Shown one piece after another: positions 18,286 through 27,353 of a stretch of DNA of 64,000 bases. Numbering within the stretch: the stretch's first letter is position 1; every line of letters begins with the position of its first letter. The stretch comes from Hyphomicrobiales bacterium. Lineage in GTDB: Bacteria; Pseudomonadota; Alphaproteobacteria; Rhizobiales; Rhizobiaceae. The DNA is taken from assembly GCA_900469475.1 (NCBI GenBank), contig UBXG01000009.1, positions 186,001 through 250,000 of the forward strand, written 5' to 3'. A program made the translations under genes and the position numbers. Below the pieces are notes generated by a model. It was given only the letters and a program-made list of their open reading frames with translations. It was not told where the DNA came from and did not search any database.

Positions 18286-20955
18286 TTATCGATCAAGCAC
18301 GCCTTTTTGACGTGCCGCCGTCACGGCCGCGGTCCGAGTCGAGACGTTGAGCTTCGCAAAGATATTGCGCAGGTGAAACTTGATCGTATTGTCGGACAAG
18401 GCGAGCATCCGGCCGATTTCCTTGTTGGAAAGCCCCGAGCTCAGTAATTCCAGCACCGTGCGCTCCCGGCCTGTGAAAACAGAACCATCTTCACTGCCGA
18501 CGGCCGGCTCTTCCGATACGTCCGCATCCGTAAATAGCGATTGAAGGCGCTGGCGGGTAATCGCTGCGACAGTCGGATGTTTGACAAGCGCACGAAGCTC
18601 TGAAAGCGCTACCGGGTGGCCAAAACGAAGCAGGTTGCGATAATCGGCAAGCGGCGTCGTCAATACGAGATCGGATAGGCGGGCGGCGGCAGGTTCGCTT
18701 TGACCCTCCGCCAGAAGAATTTCGATTTCGATGATGGCAAGCTCGATTGCACGCGGAACATGCGGGCGCTGCGTCTGGCGCATCATGAATTGATCGAAGA
18801 TCTCGCGCGCCTTGGCCTTGTCGCCAAGGGCCAGATGGGTGCGGGTCCAGAAGATAGCCGGCGTGGCTCCACGCAAATGAATGGCCAGCGCATTGGCGCG
18901 ATCCGAAGCGACTGCCTGCATGCCAAAACCATTGGCCTCGGCATGGCGGATTGCATGATCGAGATCGCCGGAGGCCATGAGCAGCATGGCGCGCTCCCCA
19001 TCGATCAGCCGCGTGAGCCGATCGAAACTACGGCGTCTCGCAGTGGCGCGGATGCGGTCCATGGCTGCATGCGCGGCGAGCAGATCCCCACGCATGCGCA
19101 AGACCCGCTGTTCGGCCATGAAGCCGGCAGCCAGAAGATCGAACCAGGTATCGTGAAGCTCGAGATGCGGCAGCGCCCATTCAAGCATTTCCGCCGCGGT
19201 TTCCCCCTCACCGCGCATCGACAGAACCTCGGCTTTCAATACTTGGCCGACAGCATCGAGATCGCTGCCTGGACCAATATTGGTCTGGGCTTCGCGGATC
19301 AGTTCCTCGTAGGCCGACAGAGCGCTCGCACAATCGCCGGATAGAAAGAAGGCCTGGCCGATATGGGTATAAAGATGCATGGCGCCGAAATCGGCGCCGC
19401 CGTCGCGAAAGGCGCGAATGGCCAGATGCCCGTAATGCAGAGCCCGGTCAAGCTCGCTGCGGATCAGAAAATTGTAGGAGAGCATGTTGAGCGCCAGCGC
19501 CCGATGAATGAGCTCCATTCCATCCGGCTGTCGCAGGTCGTCCTCAAGAGCGGAAAGGTCGGCCGCACTCGCCCAATGGTCGGTATAAAGCGCCAGGAGG
19601 ATGCGCACCACGCGCACATCCTTTGCCAGGACCGGATCGCCGACGGCCGTCCGATCGGCGATGACGAGATAATGATTGGCCGCTCCAAGCTGCGCCGCCT
19701 TGGCGTTGAAGATCGAAAGGCCGAGGGTCGCAAGTGGAAAACGGGCCAGATCGATTTCCGAGGCATGTCCGCTCAGGGCCTGAAACAATGTTGCGCCGCC
19801 GCGGGTGGTGGCATAGACGCGCCGCCATCCGCCGGCGGTTTCGACAATGCGCGCCGCAAGATTGGCATCGCCTGCGGAAAGCGCATGATGAACCGCTCGG
19901 TCTATGTCGCCCCGGGCTTCGAACCAGTGTGCCGCACGATTAAGAGCGCGATTGGCATCGACACCTCTGCGACTGGCGGTTTTCTTGAGGAACTCGTTGA
20001 AGACGGGGTGAAACCGCATCCAGTTGCCGGGGCCGGCAAGCAAGGTCACCGGAAGCGCGTATTCGGCCAGGCTTTCGCAGAGGTCGGCACGCTCTCTGCT
20101 GTCCAGCACTGCTTCGAGCAGAGAATGATTGAAAGCAGGAAGGGCGGCCGTGTCGATGAGAAACTGGCGTATATCCTCGGGTAGATGCTCGAACACCTGC
20201 TCCGATAGATAAGAGCCCATATCCGTATCGCCGCCATCGAAAGAGGCAAGGATGCTGTCGCTTTCATCCGATTCCGATACGAGCAGGCTCACCATCTGCA
20301 GTGCGACCGCCCAGCCTTCGGTCCGGCGATTGAAAGAACCGATCTGCTCCTCCGTCAGATGAGTGCCCTTCCCGGCAAAAAGCTCTCCAGCTTCGGCATC
20401 GCTGAAGCCAAGCTCGGCAACGCCGAACTGCTTGAACTCACCACGCAGCCGCAAGGCCGAGAGCGGAAAGCGTGGTGGGCTGCGGCTGACCAGCACCAGC
20501 TTGACGTGTTCGAGCGAGAGGTCGGCGAGGATCTTCGCCATCAGCGCCTCGGTCGCATCCGTCTGAGCGAAATGGTAATCGTCGAGAAAGACGACGAGCG
20601 GTCCTTCGATCTTGCGCAGGCGGGTCGCCAGCACCGAAAGCAATGCTGCAGCCGGAAGGTTGCCGGCGTCGGCACCATCTTCATGAAGCAGCGTCTGCAA
20701 GGCATCGATCAATGCAAGCAGAAAGGCTTCCTGATTGGTGTGTTCGGCATCGAGCGACACCCAACAGAGCTTGACCCCATCCGCCTTCAGCAGCTCGTAC
20801 CATTGGACGGCAAGCGAGGTCTTGCCGTAGCCGGCAGGTGCGACAATGGTCGTCAAACGGCGCAGCCCAGCGCGCCGGAGCTGCCGCAATAGGTCGCTAC
20901 GTTTGATTGTTTGCTGCCCGCTCGACGGGGGAGCAAATCGATTCTGTCCACTCAT
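18286..20955 (-). CDS. MalT-like LuxR-family transcriptional regulator (STAND ATPase)
   Basis: A large regulator of about 889 residues. Its domains are a P-loop NTPase with Walker A APAGYGKTS near residue 43, a long helical TPR-like sensor region, and a C-terminal LuxR HTH (FTGRERTVLELLSSGLSNKEIGRML...TIKFHLRNIFAKLNV, last about 60 residues). This is the MalT/AlkS architecture, in which inducer and ATP drive oligomerisation and activation. The ATG at 20955 is used; a GTG at 20997 is also open and neither has a clear ribosome site. It precedes the hydantoinase-transporter genes on the same strand by about 110 bp and is the likely activator of that unit. Confidence 0.88.
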   Translation of the reverse strand: MSGQNRFAPPSSGQQTIKRSDLLRQLRRAGLRRLTTIVAPAGYGKTSLAVQWYELLKADGVKLCWVSLDAEHTNQEAFLLALIDALQTLLHEDGADAGNLPAAALLSVLATRLRKIEGPLVVFLDDYHFAQTDATEALMAKILADLSLEHVKLVLVSRSPPRFPLSALRLRGEFKQFGVAELGFSDAEAGELFAGKGTHLTEEQIGSFNRRTEGWAVALQMVSLLVSESDESDSILASFDGGDTDMGSYLSEQVFEHLPEDIRQFLIDTAALPAFNHSLLEAVLDSRERADLCESLAEYALPVTLLAGPGNWMRFHPVFNEFLKKTASRRGVDANRALNRAAHWFEARGDIDRAVHHALSAGDANLAARIVETAGGWRRVYATTRGGATLFQALSGHASEIDLARFPLATLGLSIFNAKAAQLGAANHYLVIADRTAVGDPVLAKDVRVVRILLALYTDHWASAADLSALEDDLRQPDGMELIHRALALNMLSYNFLIRSELDRALHYGHLAIRAFRDGGADFGAMHLYTHIGQAFFLSGDCASALSAYEELIREAQTNIGPGSDLDAVGQVLKAEVLSMRGEGETAAEMLEWALPHLELHDTWFDLLAAGFMAEQRVLRMRGDLLAAHAAMDRIRATARRRSFDRLTRLIDGERAMLLMASGDLDHAIRHAEANGFGMQAVASDRANALAIHLRGATPAIFWTRTHLALGDKAKAREIFDQFMMRQTQRPHVPRAIELAIIEIEILLAEGQSEPAAARLSDLVLTTPLADYRNLLRFGHPVALSELRALVKHPTVAAITRQRLQSLFTDADVSEEPAVGSEDGSVFTGRERTVLELLSSGLSNKEIGRMLALSDNTIKFHLRNIFAKLNVSTRTAAVTAARQKGVLDR

Positions 20956-21292
20956 GGGGCGGGATGATGATGTCTTGGCAGACAGTTTGCAACCCACGCG
21001 AAAACGTTTGCAAAGCCGGTTTTACCTATCTTTTGGAAGAAACCGCCTTACAGGCAAGGGTTGACCGCTGACAAGATTGCAACGGCAAAGCTGAAGCTTT
21101 CAGAAATAAGGCATGCCAAGGGAGAAAGCGACCTCAACCGCTCACGAATATGCTCGGACCAACGAAATTTTTCCGTTTCCGCCTTTAAACGGTCCGTTAG
21201 GGATTTGTTGACCATAATTGGAGGGTATAGCGATGCCGCAGGCGCGGCGCCTCTGATTTCTGTTTCTCTTAGCAAGGGCGAAAGTCGTATCC
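20956..21292. promoter_or_regulatory. Divergent intergenic region with a 7-codon reading frame
   Basis: This region separates the MalT-like regulator and the DUF882 gene and must hold both promoters. At 21220-21256 a strong GGAGGG ribosome site is followed, seven bases later, by ATG at 21233 and six more codons ending in TGA at 21254-21256 (MPQARRL). The frame after that TGA stays open into the DUF882 gene, whose usable GTG start is at 21293. It may be a leader peptide or a nonsense mutation near the original start. Confidence 0.4.
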
Positions 21293-22627
21293 GTGCATCA
21301 CGTGATCTTTTCCATTCCGGCGGCATTTTTCGCCACGACTTTCTCGTTCATCGCTTTCCGGGTGGCGCTGATCGCGATGCTGATGCTCGGCGCCTTTGCC
21401 GGTTCGGCGGCGGCCGAGGACAGGGCACTCAAGCTCTTCTTCACGCATACGGGGGAAAGGTCGACTATCGTCTTCAAGCGTAACGGCAAATATGACCCGC
21501 GCGGCCTTGCTCAAATCAACCGCTTCTTGCGCGACTGGCGAAAGAACGAGCCGACCAGGATTGATCCGGAATTGCTCGATCTCGTCTGGGAGGTTTACCG
21601 CCGCAGTGGCGCCAAGGAGGCCATTCACGTGGTTTCGGCCTACCGCTCTCCGTCGACCAACAGCATGCTGCGCAACCGCTCGCGCAGCTCCGGCGTTGCC
21701 AAGCACAGCCAGCACACGCTCGGCAAGGCAATGGATTTTTACATTCCCGGCGTAAAGCTCGCGAGCTTGCGCGCAATCGCCATGCAGATGCAGATCGGCG
21801 GCGTGGGCTTCTATCCCAATTCCGGCTCGCCCTTCGTGCATCTGGATGTTGGCGGAGTGCGCGCATGGCCGAGAATGTCGCGCCAGGAGCTTGCGCGGCT
21901 TTTCCCCAATGGACAGACGCTTCACGTGCCGGCAGATGGCAGGCCACTGCCCGGTTACGACGTAGCGGTCGCACAATCCAAAAAGCGCCCTTCCCAGATG
22001 GCGAGCAAAATCACGGCCGTTGATGACGATAGCGACGATGCCGGATCATTCACAGCGTCTCGCAACGTCGAACCCGACCGCAGCCTTTTGACCAGCATGC
22101 TGCCAACCCCCCGAAGCCGGGCCGTGGATGGGCTGGAAGCTCAGCTTGGCAAGCGGGTGGCTGAGGAAAGCAAGACCCAACCCTTTGCCGACCTCGCGGC
22201 CTATGCCGTTCCGCTGCCGGCGTGGCGGCCGACCAGCAGCATTGTCGTCATCCCCACGACCGCGCCGGAAAGACCGGCCCCCACTGCCGTGCTCGCCAGC
22301 CTGGTCGTGGGACGCAGCAACGCTGGAAAGCTCGTCGTGTCTGACAATGTGGAGAATACGGCCGAGAGCGCCATGGCAAAGATGCAGCCGATCGCTGCCC
22401 TTCCCTCGGCGGCTGCGCAAGATGTCTCAGCCGGTGTAGGAGACATGTCGACGGGGGCGATCGTCGCCTGGGCTTTGCGTCCGCCAGGCATGGCCGTCGA
22501 CATGACGCTACCAGGCCTCGTCAGCGCGCCCATTCCGATGCACGACGACATGGCGGAGGCCCAAGCCGGAGCCATCAGCTATGATGGCGACGATTTCGAC
22601 GTCGAGCGGTTCGGCTTCGAAGGCTGA
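21293..22627 (+). CDS. DUF882 / M15-type murein hydrolase-like secreted protein
   Basis: A 444-residue protein. A hydrophobic signal segment (FFATTFSFIAFRVALIAMLMLGAFAGSAAA) is followed by a DUF882/peptidase M15_2 domain (about residues 45-215). The domain includes HVVSAYRSPSTNSMLR, SQHTLGKAMDFYIPG and GVGFYPNSGSPFVHLDVG, which hold the His and Asp residues expected for a zinc peptidase of the YcbK kind. The remaining C-terminal half is low-complexity and Ala/Pro-rich. It probably acts on periplasmic peptidoglycan. The start used is GTG; the region just upstream has an in-frame TGA after a much better ribosome site, so the N-terminus is uncertain. Confidence 0.8.
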   Translation: MHHVIFSIPAAFFATTFSFIAFRVALIAMLMLGAFAGSAAAEDRALKLFFTHTGERSTIVFKRNGKYDPRGLAQINRFLRDWRKNEPTRIDPELLDLVWEVYRRSGAKEAIHVVSAYRSPSTNSMLRNRSRSSGVAKHSQHTLGKAMDFYIPGVKLASLRAIAMQMQIGGVGFYPNSGSPFVHLDVGGVRAWPRMSRQELARLFPNGQTLHVPADGRPLPGYDVAVAQSKKRPSQMASKITAVDDDSDDAGSFTASRNVEPDRSLLTSMLPTPRSRAVDGLEAQLGKRVAEESKTQPFADLAAYAVPLPAWRPTSSIVVIPTTAPERPAPTAVLASLVVGRSNAGKLVVSDNVENTAESAMAKMQPIAALPSAAAQDVSAGVGDMSTGAIVAWALRPPGMAVDMTLPGLVSAPIPMHDDMAEAQAGAISYDGDDFDVERFGFEG

Positions 22628-22657
22628 GGCGAACTCGCACCATCTAGTAATACGATG

Positions 22658-22688
22658 CGCCCCGGTCGGAATTGCTCAGACCGGGGCG
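22658..22688. terminator. Bidirectional terminator hairpin
   Basis: A perfect 10-bp stem (CGCCCCGGTC / GACCGGGGCG) with an 11-base loop, followed on the plus side by ATCCATTTTATTT. It sits between the convergent ends of the DUF882 gene and the BtuD-like ATPase gene, where a shared terminator is expected. Confidence 0.75.
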
Positions 22689-22722
22689 ATCCATTTTATT
22701 TCGCGATCGCGACAGATGCCAC

Positions 22723-23487
22723 TCAACCCGCCATGTATTGAATGTTGCAGCGGCCGTGCACTGAAGATTTCTGCACATGCGCGCGTACGCCGAAAACGCG
22801 CTCGATTAATTCCTGCGTCAGCACCTCTTCAGGCGGGCCTGCCGCAACGACCTCGCCATTTTGCAAAACAGCAAGGCTGTCGCAAAACATGGCCGCCAGA
22901 TTGAGATCGTGCAGCGCCACGATGGAGGTGACATCGAGCTTGGAGACCAGGCCGAGAATATCGAGCTGATGTTGGATATCGAGATGGTTCGTCGGCTCGT
23001 CAAGCAGAAGTTCGCTTGGAGTCTGGGCAAGCGCCCTCGCAATATGGACGCGCTGTCGTTCACCGCCCGATAAAGTTTGCCACGGCTGACCCGCGCGGCC
23101 TTGCATACCGACACGGGCAAGCGCATCGGAAACCGCCGCATCGTCGTGAGCGCTCCAGGCCGATAGGGGACCGCGATGCGGTGTACGGCCGAGACGGACG
23201 ACGTCCATCACTGTCACCTGCGTATCGGTCGTCGCCTGCTGCTCGACCAGCGCAATGCGGCGGGCAATATCGCTCCGCGAGATCGAGGCAATATCGCTAC
23301 CGCCGAGCCGGATGACCCCGCTTTTGACCTTCCGCAACCGGCAGATCAGCCTGAGCAGGCTGGATTTTCCCGAGCCGTTCGGCCCAAGGAGCCCGAGCAC
23401 CTTGCCTTTTTCCACCGTCAGGCTGACGCCGTTGACGATGAGGCTATTGCCGGCTGCAAAGGTTACCATGTCCACAGCAATGCTCAT
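22723..23487 (-). CDS. ABC importer ATP-binding protein (BtuD/FecE type)
   Basis: A 254-residue ATPase. Walker A GPNGSGKSS is near residue 35, signature LSGGERQRVHIARALAQ, and Walker B ELLLDEPTNHLD. This is the vitamin B12/siderophore/heme class of importer ATPases. Its ATG overlaps the permease stop by 4 bp. A cobalamin riboswitch precedes the operon, so cobalamin (or a corrinoid precursor) is the most likely substrate. Confidence 0.9.
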   Translation of the reverse strand: MSIAVDMVTFAAGNSLIVNGVSLTVEKGKVLGLLGPNGSGKSSLLRLICRLRKVKSGVIRLGGSDIASISRSDIARRIALVEQQATTDTQVTVMDVVRLGRTPHRGPLSAWSAHDDAAVSDALARVGMQGRAGQPWQTLSGGERQRVHIARALAQTPSELLLDEPTNHLDIQHQLDILGLVSKLDVTSIVALHDLNLAAMFCDSLAVLQNGEVVAAGPPEEVLTQELIERVFGVRAHVQKSSVHGRCNIQYMAG

Positions 23488-24521
23488 GCCGTCCTCCGGG
23501 TGCGATAGAGAATGAGGGCGAAGGCCGGAGCCCCGAACAAGGCCGTGACGACGCCGATCGGCAGAATCTGCTGGGGAATGATGACCCGCGAGATGATATC
23601 GGCGGCGACCATGAAGATGGCGCCGGCCAGAGCCGCTGCCGGCAAAAGCCGGTCATGGCTCGGCCCGACAACGAAGCGGGCCGCATGCGGAATGACGAGC
23701 CCGACGAAGCCGATGGAGCCGACGATGCTGACGACCGCTGCCGTCATGAAAGCCGTCACGCCGAGCAGAACGACTTGGGCGCGCTTGACCGCAATGCCAA
23801 GCGATGCGGCAGCATCCGTGCCGAAGATGAAGGCATCGAGCACGCGGACATGCGCCATGCAGACGGCGAAGCCGATGATGGCGACCGGCCCGGAAAGATA
23901 AACGTCCGGCCAGCGCACGCCGCTCATGGAGCCGAGAAGCCAGAACATGACGCCCCTCGCCTGCTCCGCATTGGCCGAGGTGGTGACGATATAGGAGGTG
24001 AGCGCGTTGAAAAGCTGCGAACCGGCGACGCCGCATAGAATGATGCGCTCGCTCGTGCCACCGACCCCGGCGGCAAGCAGGCCGACGAAAAGAAAGGCTG
24101 CAACTGCGCCGAGGAAGGCGCCGCCGGAAAGGCCGAGAATGCCGTAGCCAAGACCGAGGATCATGATGCAGACCGCTCCGGTGGAGGCGCCGGCGGAAAT
24201 GCCCAGCACAAAGGGTTCGGCGAGCGGATTGCGCAGCAACGCCTGCAAGACCACCCCGCTCAAGGCAAGCGACGCACCGGTGCTTGCAGCAACGAGCGCG
24301 CGGCTCAGGCGATAGTCCCAGACGATCCCCTGATGGATCCGGCTGAGTTCGAAGCTCGTTCCGAACAACCGGTTCGAGACGGCCTTTACTGTGGTCGACA
24401 GCGGGATCGAAATCTCGCCGATCGATACGGCGAGGCTGATCATGAATGCCAGAAGAATGACGGCAGCCATGGCGAGCGCCAAGAGCGCCCACCATGCCCT
24501 GCGTTTTGCGGCGAGACCCAT
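23484..24521 (-). CDS. ABC importer permease (BtuC/FecCD type)
   Basis: A 345-residue permease of the FecCD family with about ten membrane helices. It has the family motifs GASLALSGVVLQALLRNPLAEPFVLGISAGAS and GFVGLVIPHAARFVVG...DRLLPAAALAGA. It forms the membrane channel for a periplasmic-binding-protein importer of corrinoids, heme or siderophores. It lies 3 bp after the binding-protein stop and overlaps the ATPase gene. Specificity is inferred from the upstream cobalamin riboswitch. Confidence 0.92.
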   Translation of the reverse strand: MGLAAKRRAWWALLALAMAAVILLAFMISLAVSIGEISIPLSTTVKAVSNRLFGTSFELSRIHQGIVWDYRLSRALVAASTGASLALSGVVLQALLRNPLAEPFVLGISAGASTGAVCIMILGLGYGILGLSGGAFLGAVAAFLFVGLLAAGVGGTSERIILCGVAGSQLFNALTSYIVTTSANAEQARGVMFWLLGSMSGVRWPDVYLSGPVAIIGFAVCMAHVRVLDAFIFGTDAAASLGIAVKRAQVVLLGVTAFMTAAVVSIVGSIGFVGLVIPHAARFVVGPSHDRLLPAAALAGAIFMVAADIISRVIIPQQILPIGVVTALFGAPAFALILYRTRRTA

Positions 24522-24524
24522 ATC

Positions 24525-25541
24525 TTACTGCGCCAGGCCGAAGGACTTGATGCCCTTGGCCAATACTTCAATGCCGTCGATGGTGCGGATGGTCGGGTTC
24601 ATCGACTGCGCATCCATCATGACGAAACGCTTGTTCTTAACGGCGTCGAGCTGGCTGGTAACTGGATCTTTTTCGAGGAAATCGACTTTGACCTTCGGAT
24701 CGTCGGCCGCATAGCGGCGGCGGTCCATGGTGGCTATGACGATCACGGCCGGGTTGGCCTGCGAAATGGTTTCCCACCCGACCATCGGCCATTCTTCTTC
24801 CGTCGTCACCACGTTTCTGGCGCCGAGCCTCTTCAGGATATAGGCCGGCGCGCTGTTCTTGCCGGCGATATAGGCATCGCCATTGACCTCCTTGCTGGAG
24901 AACCAGAACAATATCGGAAGATCCTTGGCCTTGGCAGCGGCAATCGAAGCGACTGCATCCGCCTCGCGCTTTTTCAGATCCGCGATCAGGGCATCGCCAC
25001 GATCCCTAACGTCGAAGATCTGCGAGAGCTCGGCGATTTCCTGATAGACCAGATCCATCGTGAAAAGCTCCTTGCGCACACCATCGCCGCCATCGGTATT
25101 GACCTTGGCGACACAATCGGTCGGAGCAACATAGGTATTGATCCCGAGTTCCGAAAATTGCTGGCGCTTGCCGACGGAACCCTGCGCGCCGACATGCCAT
25201 TCGAATTCGGCAGCGACGAGATCCGGAGCCTTGCCAACGACGGATTCGAAGCTCGGATCGTTATCGGCGAGCCGCGGGATCTTGCTGTTGACCTCGGCAT
25301 ATTGCGGCAGAACCGGGCCGACCCAGACCGCCGTTCCGGCAATCTTGTCGGCAAGGCCGAGCGAAAAGAGGATTTCAGTCATGCCCTGCCCGATCGAAAC
25401 GATCTTGGCCGGAGCCTTTTCAAAAGTGACCTTCTGACCGCAATTATCGATGGTGAGAGGATATTGGGTGGCGGCAAAACCGGAGCCGGCAAAACCGGTC
25501 AGCCCAAGTGCAAATGCAATGGTCGTCAAAAAATGGCGCAT
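24525..25541 (-). CDS. Periplasmic binding protein of corrinoid-type importer (BtuF-like)
   Basis: A 338-residue protein with a signal peptide (MRHFLTTIAFALGLTGFAGSGFA) and a two-lobed TroA/BtuF-type fold. Visible features are KIVSIGQGMTEILFSLGLADKIAGT in the N-lobe, a long linking helix and VGWETISQANPAVIVIATMDRR in the C-lobe. It delivers ligand to the permease encoded next. It is the first gene after the riboswitch. Automated pipelines would probably call it an iron-siderophore protein; the riboswitch argues for cobalamin instead. Confidence 0.85.
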   Translation of the reverse strand: MRHFLTTIAFALGLTGFAGSGFAATQYPLTIDNCGQKVTFEKAPAKIVSIGQGMTEILFSLGLADKIAGTAVWVGPVLPQYAEVNSKIPRLADNDPSFESVVGKAPDLVAAEFEWHVGAQGSVGKRQQFSELGINTYVAPTDCVAKVNTDGGDGVRKELFTMDLVYQEIAELSQIFDVRDRGDALIADLKKREADAVASIAAAKAKDLPILFWFSSKEVNGDAYIAGKNSAPAYILKRLGARNVVTTEEEWPMVGWETISQANPAVIVIATMDRRRYAADDPKVKVDFLEKDPVTSQLDAVKNKRFVMMDAQSMNPTIRTIDGIEVLAKGIKSFGLAQ

Positions 25542-25577
25542 GAAAGGTCTCGATAGGATTAAGGAAACGGGGCGGCG

Positions 25578-25595
25578 TCAGCGCGATCGCGCTGA
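25578..25595 (-). promoter_or_regulatory. 18-bp perfect palindrome in the btuF-like leader
   Basis: TCAGCGCGATCGCGCTGA is a perfect 18-bp palindrome between the riboswitch aptamer and the BtuF-like start, about 37 bp upstream of the start codon. It can form a strong RNA hairpin but no U-run follows. It may be part of the riboswitch expression platform or a protein site. Confidence 0.35.
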
Positions 25596-25721
25596 GAAAG
25601 ACGGCCGCCGGCTGCGGAGATCCCAATCAAGGCCGATAGGTGTCGGATAATGTCGAAGGCGCAGGTCAATCATTCTCTGTCCTTTCCGAGCATCCCCGCC
25701 CGGCTGATTGGATCGTGATCG

Positions 25722-25950
25722 ACGGCAGGTCTCCTGGCTTGCGGATATCTGACGATCATCGGCCTTCCCGCAAGCATGCTTGCAGTGGCGTGGCTCAAAG
25801 CCTCAGGAAGGAATCAGCAGGCTGGTCATTCCCGGATGATCGGCAATCCGCTTACAGTTGCGGGGGCAGCCACGGTCTAGGTCCCGCTTGGGTCATCCTC
25901 ACCGTGTTCCCTATTAATCCCCGCGGAGTCTTCCTTGGGGAACCGTCACG
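25722..25950 (-). promoter_or_regulatory. Cobalamin riboswitch
   Basis: On the minus strand the conserved elements appear in order: GGGAACACGGTGAGG (plus positions 25897-25911), the core GCTGCCCCCGCAACTGTAA (about 25852-25870), a GAGCCACGCCACTG segment, GGGAAGGC, and the B12 box AAGCCAGGAGACCTGCC (25724-25740). This is the standard AdoCbl aptamer. It lies about 180 bases upstream of the BtuF-like gene and should switch off the importer operon when cobalamin is plentiful. Confidence 0.95.
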
Positions 25951-26043
25951 TCCAGTTATTCCGGACTGCCCCGTTCCGTCAAGGACGCTTGGATAGAAAT
26001 GAGACAGAGCACGCCATGCCCATGAGAAGGAAAGGCGGCGAGC

Positions 26044-27138
26044 CTATACGGCCTCCGCCAGTTCCACGCGATTTCTCCCGCCCGCCTTCGCGCGATAAAG
26101 CGCCTTGTCGGCGGCCTCAAGCACATGTTTGAAATCCGTCGTCGGTTCGAGGGAGCAGGCGATGCCGATGCTGACCGTGACATGGACGGCCTCCTGCTCG
26201 AACATCAGGGTTGTGTCCTCGATGTCCTTGCGAATTTTCTCCGCGACGGCAGCCGCAGCCCGCGTATCGGTGTTGGGCAGCAGCACGACGATCTCCTCAC
26301 CGCCATAACGGGCGGCAATGTCGGTCTTGCGCACGGTTTGCCTGATGACGTCGGCCAATCGCGCCAGAACGGTGTCACCGAAGGAATGGCCCCAGCTGTC
26401 GTTGATCTTCTTGAAGTGATCGATATCGAGCATGATGATCGAGAAGGGGATACGCCGCATACCCGCTTCCTTGCTGCATCGATCGCCTTCGCGCTGCAGC
26501 ACCCGGCGGTTGGGAAGCCTTGTCAGCGGATCGAGGCTCGCTTCATTCTCCAGCGCGCGCTGGATGCCAATGCGATATTGCTCCCGCTGCAAGAGATCCG
26601 ACAACAGCATGACACCGAGGATATTGACGATCGTTACCGGAAGTGTTGCCGAGATAAGAAGGGCGCGCGCAACCGCCCACGGAAAAAGGAAAACAACCAC
26701 AATGGATGAACAGGTCGCCAGACCGAACAGAGCCGATCGCCGCCATCCCGTGCCGGTCCATTGCCGCGGCAGCAGAGTGAGTACATAGCCCGCGATTGCA
26801 ACGATTACGATGCCGGCCACGCCGACCACCGCGCCCATGCCGCCCACCATGTACCGAAACAGCGCCATCATCGCCGCAGCGACAATGGTTCCCAAAAGGC
26901 CGCCATAGATTGGCGTAAGGACAAGGAGGATCGACCGGCCATCCTGGATCACACCTGGCATCCATTGGATGGGATCGCCCATGGACAGGATGCCGACCAG
27001 CCCGAACAACAGCCCGACGGCCACGGATTTCAAAGCGCCGCGCTCGACGATACGGATGACCCAGGAATAGGCATAGACAATAATCGCCACCTGGCCGAGG
27101 ACACGTATTAGCGAGATCAGATGTGTTTCGACTTCCAT
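26044..27138 (-). CDS. Membrane diguanylate cyclase with 5TMR-LYT sensor
   Basis: A protein of about 364 residues. Roughly six N-terminal membrane helices include the 5TMR-LYT signature (DGRSILLVLTPIYGGLLG...FRYMVGGMGAVVG). They are followed by a C-terminal GGDEF domain with LTRLPNRR, LDIDHFKKINDSWGHSFGD and the active-site RYGGEEIV. An RKTD inhibitory site lies five residues before GGEE, so product inhibition by cyclic di-GMP is likely. It should make c-di-GMP at the inner membrane. ATG 27138 (MEVETHL) is chosen; an ATG at 27189 adds 17 residues. It is a single gene. Confidence 0.9.
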   Translation of the reverse strand: MEVETHLISLIRVLGQVAIIVYAYSWVIRIVERGALKSVAVGLLFGLVGILSMGDPIQWMPGVIQDGRSILLVLTPIYGGLLGTIVAAAMMALFRYMVGGMGAVVGVAGIVIVAIAGYVLTLLPRQWTGTGWRRSALFGLATCSSIVVVFLFPWAVARALLISATLPVTIVNILGVMLLSDLLQREQYRIGIQRALENEASLDPLTRLPNRRVLQREGDRCSKEAGMRRIPFSIIMLDIDHFKKINDSWGHSFGDTVLARLADVIRQTVRKTDIAARYGGEEIVVLLPNTDTRAAAAVAEKIRKDIEDTTLMFEQEAVHVTVSIGIACSLEPTTDFKHVLEAADKALYRAKAGGRNRVELAEAV

Positions 27139-27353
27139 GGCGATTCCCAGTCTTCGCAACGCGCCGCGATATATGAGCTGCGGCGGCATAGTCGAAGTCC
27201 TTACGAGATACTATGCGATCTCTAAAAATAGTTTATATGCTTCTCATCGATCGGCACTGCGGCGGCATCGCGGCACGAATTGACGCATTGCGCTTGTGAT
27301 AGGCCTGCCCTATGACTGAAACCTTATCCGCGAATGCGGTGGTGGGGACAAGC

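Noticed and set aside
24333..25556. A 407-codon plus-strand open frame over the BtuC/BtuF-like genes
   Set aside because: Shadow of two well-supported genes; the riboswitch and gene order fix the minus strand.
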